DNA of 64,000 nt from Mesorhizobium opportunistum WSM2075 (lineage in GTDB: Bacteria; Pseudomonadota; Alphaproteobacteria; Rhizobiales; Rhizobiaceae), in the NCBI RefSeq assembly GCF_000176035.2, contig NC_015675.1, positions 2,236,001 through 2,300,000 on the forward strand, written 5' to 3'. Made by a program: the position numbers and the translations under genes. Numbering within the stretch: the first letter of the stretch is position 1; each line of letters opens with the position of its first letter. Below are positions 62,871-64,000 of this stretch, piece after piece. Under the pieces are notes generated by a model. That model was not told where the DNA came from and did not search any database. It saw only the letters and a program-made list of their open reading frames with translations.

Positions 62871-64000
62871 ATGAATTTCGTGTTCTTCTCGCCGCATTTT
62901 CCAGCCAACGGCGCCGATTTCTGCGACCGGCTGAAAAAGGCCGGCGCCACGGTGCTCGGCATCGGCGACGCACCCTATGAAGCGTTGGACGGCAAGCTGA
63001 AGGCTTCGCTCTCCGAATATTACCGGGTCGCCGACATGGAGGACTATGATCCGGTGTTCCGGGCGATGGGACATTTCATCCACAAATGGGGCCGCATCGA
63101 CCGTTTCGAGTCGCTCAACGAGCACTGGCTGGAACTCGAAGCCAACATCCGAACCGACTTCAACATCTACGGCACCAAGCTCGATTTCGTGAAGAACCTG
63201 AAGCGCAAGAGCCGCATGCGCGCCTTCTTCCGCAAGAGCGGCGTCGAGACGATCGCGCAGCGCAAATGCTCCGACCGCGCCGGCGCCATGACCTTCATCC
63301 GCCGGGTCGGCTATCCCGTCGTGGTGAAGCCAGATTCGGGCTCCGGCGCCTCGAACACCTTCAAGATCTCCAACACGGGAGAGCTCGACCAGTTCTTCAG
63401 GGACAAGCCCGAGGGCGTGACCTTCGTCATGGAGCAGTTCATCGAGGGGCTGGTGGTGACCTATGACGGGCTGGTCAACCGCGACGGCGAGGTGGTGCTG
63501 GCCGCCAGTCACCGCTACGACCAGAGCGTCATGGAGGTGGTCAACAAGGACCGCCACATGAGCTACATCTGTTTCCCCCGGATCCGGCCCGTTGTCGAGG
63601 AAGCGGGCCGCAAGATCCTGAAGGCGTTCGACGTGCGCGAGCGCTTCTTCCATATCGAGCTGTTCGAGACCAGGGACGACCGGATCATCGCGCTGGAGGT
63701 CAACATGCGGCCGCCCGGCGCCTGGATGACCGACGCGATCAACTATACGTTCGATATCGACGTCTATGCGGCATGGGCCGACATGGTGGTCAAGGACGCC
63801 GCCGGCGGCCCCTATGAGGGCAAGTATTTCACTGCCTATGCCAGCCGCAAGCGCCGCCTCCGCTATTTGCACAGCCATGAGGACGTGCTAGCCGCGCATG
63901 GCGACAAGATCGTCCACCATCAGGCCATCGAAGAGGTTTTCAGCCGCGCCATGGGAAACTACGCCTATCAGATGCGGTCGAAGGATCAGGCGGCGCTGCG
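62871..64000 (+). CDS. ATP-grasp family ligase, 3' end beyond the window
   Basis: The visible 376 residues contain an N-terminal pre-ATP-grasp domain (NFVFFSPHFPANGADFCDRL) and an ATP-grasp domain (residues about 105-300: VVVKPDSGSGASNTF, EQFIEGLVVTYDG, ALEVNMRPPGAWMTDAINY). Such carboxylate-amine ligases join an acid and an amine using ATP; the product is unknown. GGGAGGGG precedes the ATG. The gene is cut by the right edge of the window. It diverges from leuL-leuA. Confidence 0.88.
   Translation, partial: MNFVFFSPHFPANGADFCDRLKKAGATVLGIGDAPYEALDGKLKASLSEYYRVADMEDYDPVFRAMGHFIHKWGRIDRFESLNEHWLELEANIRTDFNIYGTKLDFVKNLKRKSRMRAFFRKSGVETIAQRKCSDRAGAMTFIRRVGYPVVVKPDSGSGASNTFKISNTGELDQFFRDKPEGVTFVMEQFIEGLVVTYDGLVNRDGEVVLAASHRYDQSVMEVVNKDRHMSYICFPRIRPVVEEAGRKILKAFDVRERFFHIELFETRDDRIIALEVNMRPPGAWMTDAINYTFDIDVYAAWADMVVKDAAGGPYEGKYFTAYASRKRRLRYLHSHEDVLAAHGDKIVHHQAIEEVFSRAMGNYAYQMRSKDQAAL

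Overview
The window looks like chromosome of an alphaproteobacterium of the order Hyphomicrobiales, most likely Mesorhizobium or a close relative. The main reason is a cell-cycle block around 42.8-47.6 kb (sciP, fliJ, ctrA, a lone receiver protein and chpT) next to an eipA/DUF1134 gene. The GC-rich base composition and the long form of LeuA agree. No rRNA or CRISPR array was seen. One tRNA gene (Met, CAT) was found.

Layout. 0-4 kb (minus): a small HTH regulator followed by hyfB, hyfC, hyfE and the first codons of a hyfF-like gene, the membrane arm of a group-4-hydrogenase-like or complex-I-like machine that continues off the left edge. 4-5.5 kb: a DUF1275 membrane protein and two small genes. 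5.5-14.8 kb: a ureide-nitrogen operon. A GntR/FCD regulator diverges from a BMP-type ABC importer, two isochorismatase-family hydrolases (one closely resembling biuret hydrolase, the other a candidate triuret hydrolase), a cupin and an AtzF-type allophanate hydrolase. A textbook sigma-54 promoter and two inverted TGCATGCA sites lie in front of it.

14,954-39,903: a 25-kb genomic island inserted in the 3' end of the tRNA-Met gene by a large serine recombinase. The core is a 14-bp direct repeat. Joining the ends in silico gives a near-perfect palindromic attP. The island is a patchwork: an unknown HTH-like protein, an IS5 scrap, a zinc-ribbon/PIN-like protein, five tiny genes (three sharing one motif), two trypsin-like proteases, an SRAP protein plus a scrap of a second one, a decayed KTSC-type gene, membrane, lipo- and DUF2971 proteins, a HEPN-like protein, a broken IS110 element, a LysR-controlled metabolic cassette (alpha/beta hydrolase, cyclophilin-like, cupin, SDR, MFS), and an RHH/HTH pair.

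40-64 kb returns to conserved chromosome: a Gfo/Idh/MocA oxidoreductase, mnmA, the cell-cycle block, eipA, a coiled-coil protein, an RNA methyltransferase, ArsR, HugZ-like, SDR, GNAT, glutathionyl-hydroquinone reductase, a frameshifted membrane protein, Nudix, a phosphoesterase, an alpha/beta hydrolase, a winged-helix/TPR membrane protein, leuA with a leucine-rich leader peptide, and an ATP-grasp gene cut by the right edge.

The most interesting items are the sigma-54-driven ureide operon with two paralogous hydrolases, the fully readable attachment-site architecture of the island (including a recombinase whose C-terminus changes on integration), and the uncharacterised protease/PIN/HEPN-like cargo. 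All functions are inferred by reading; no database search was run.
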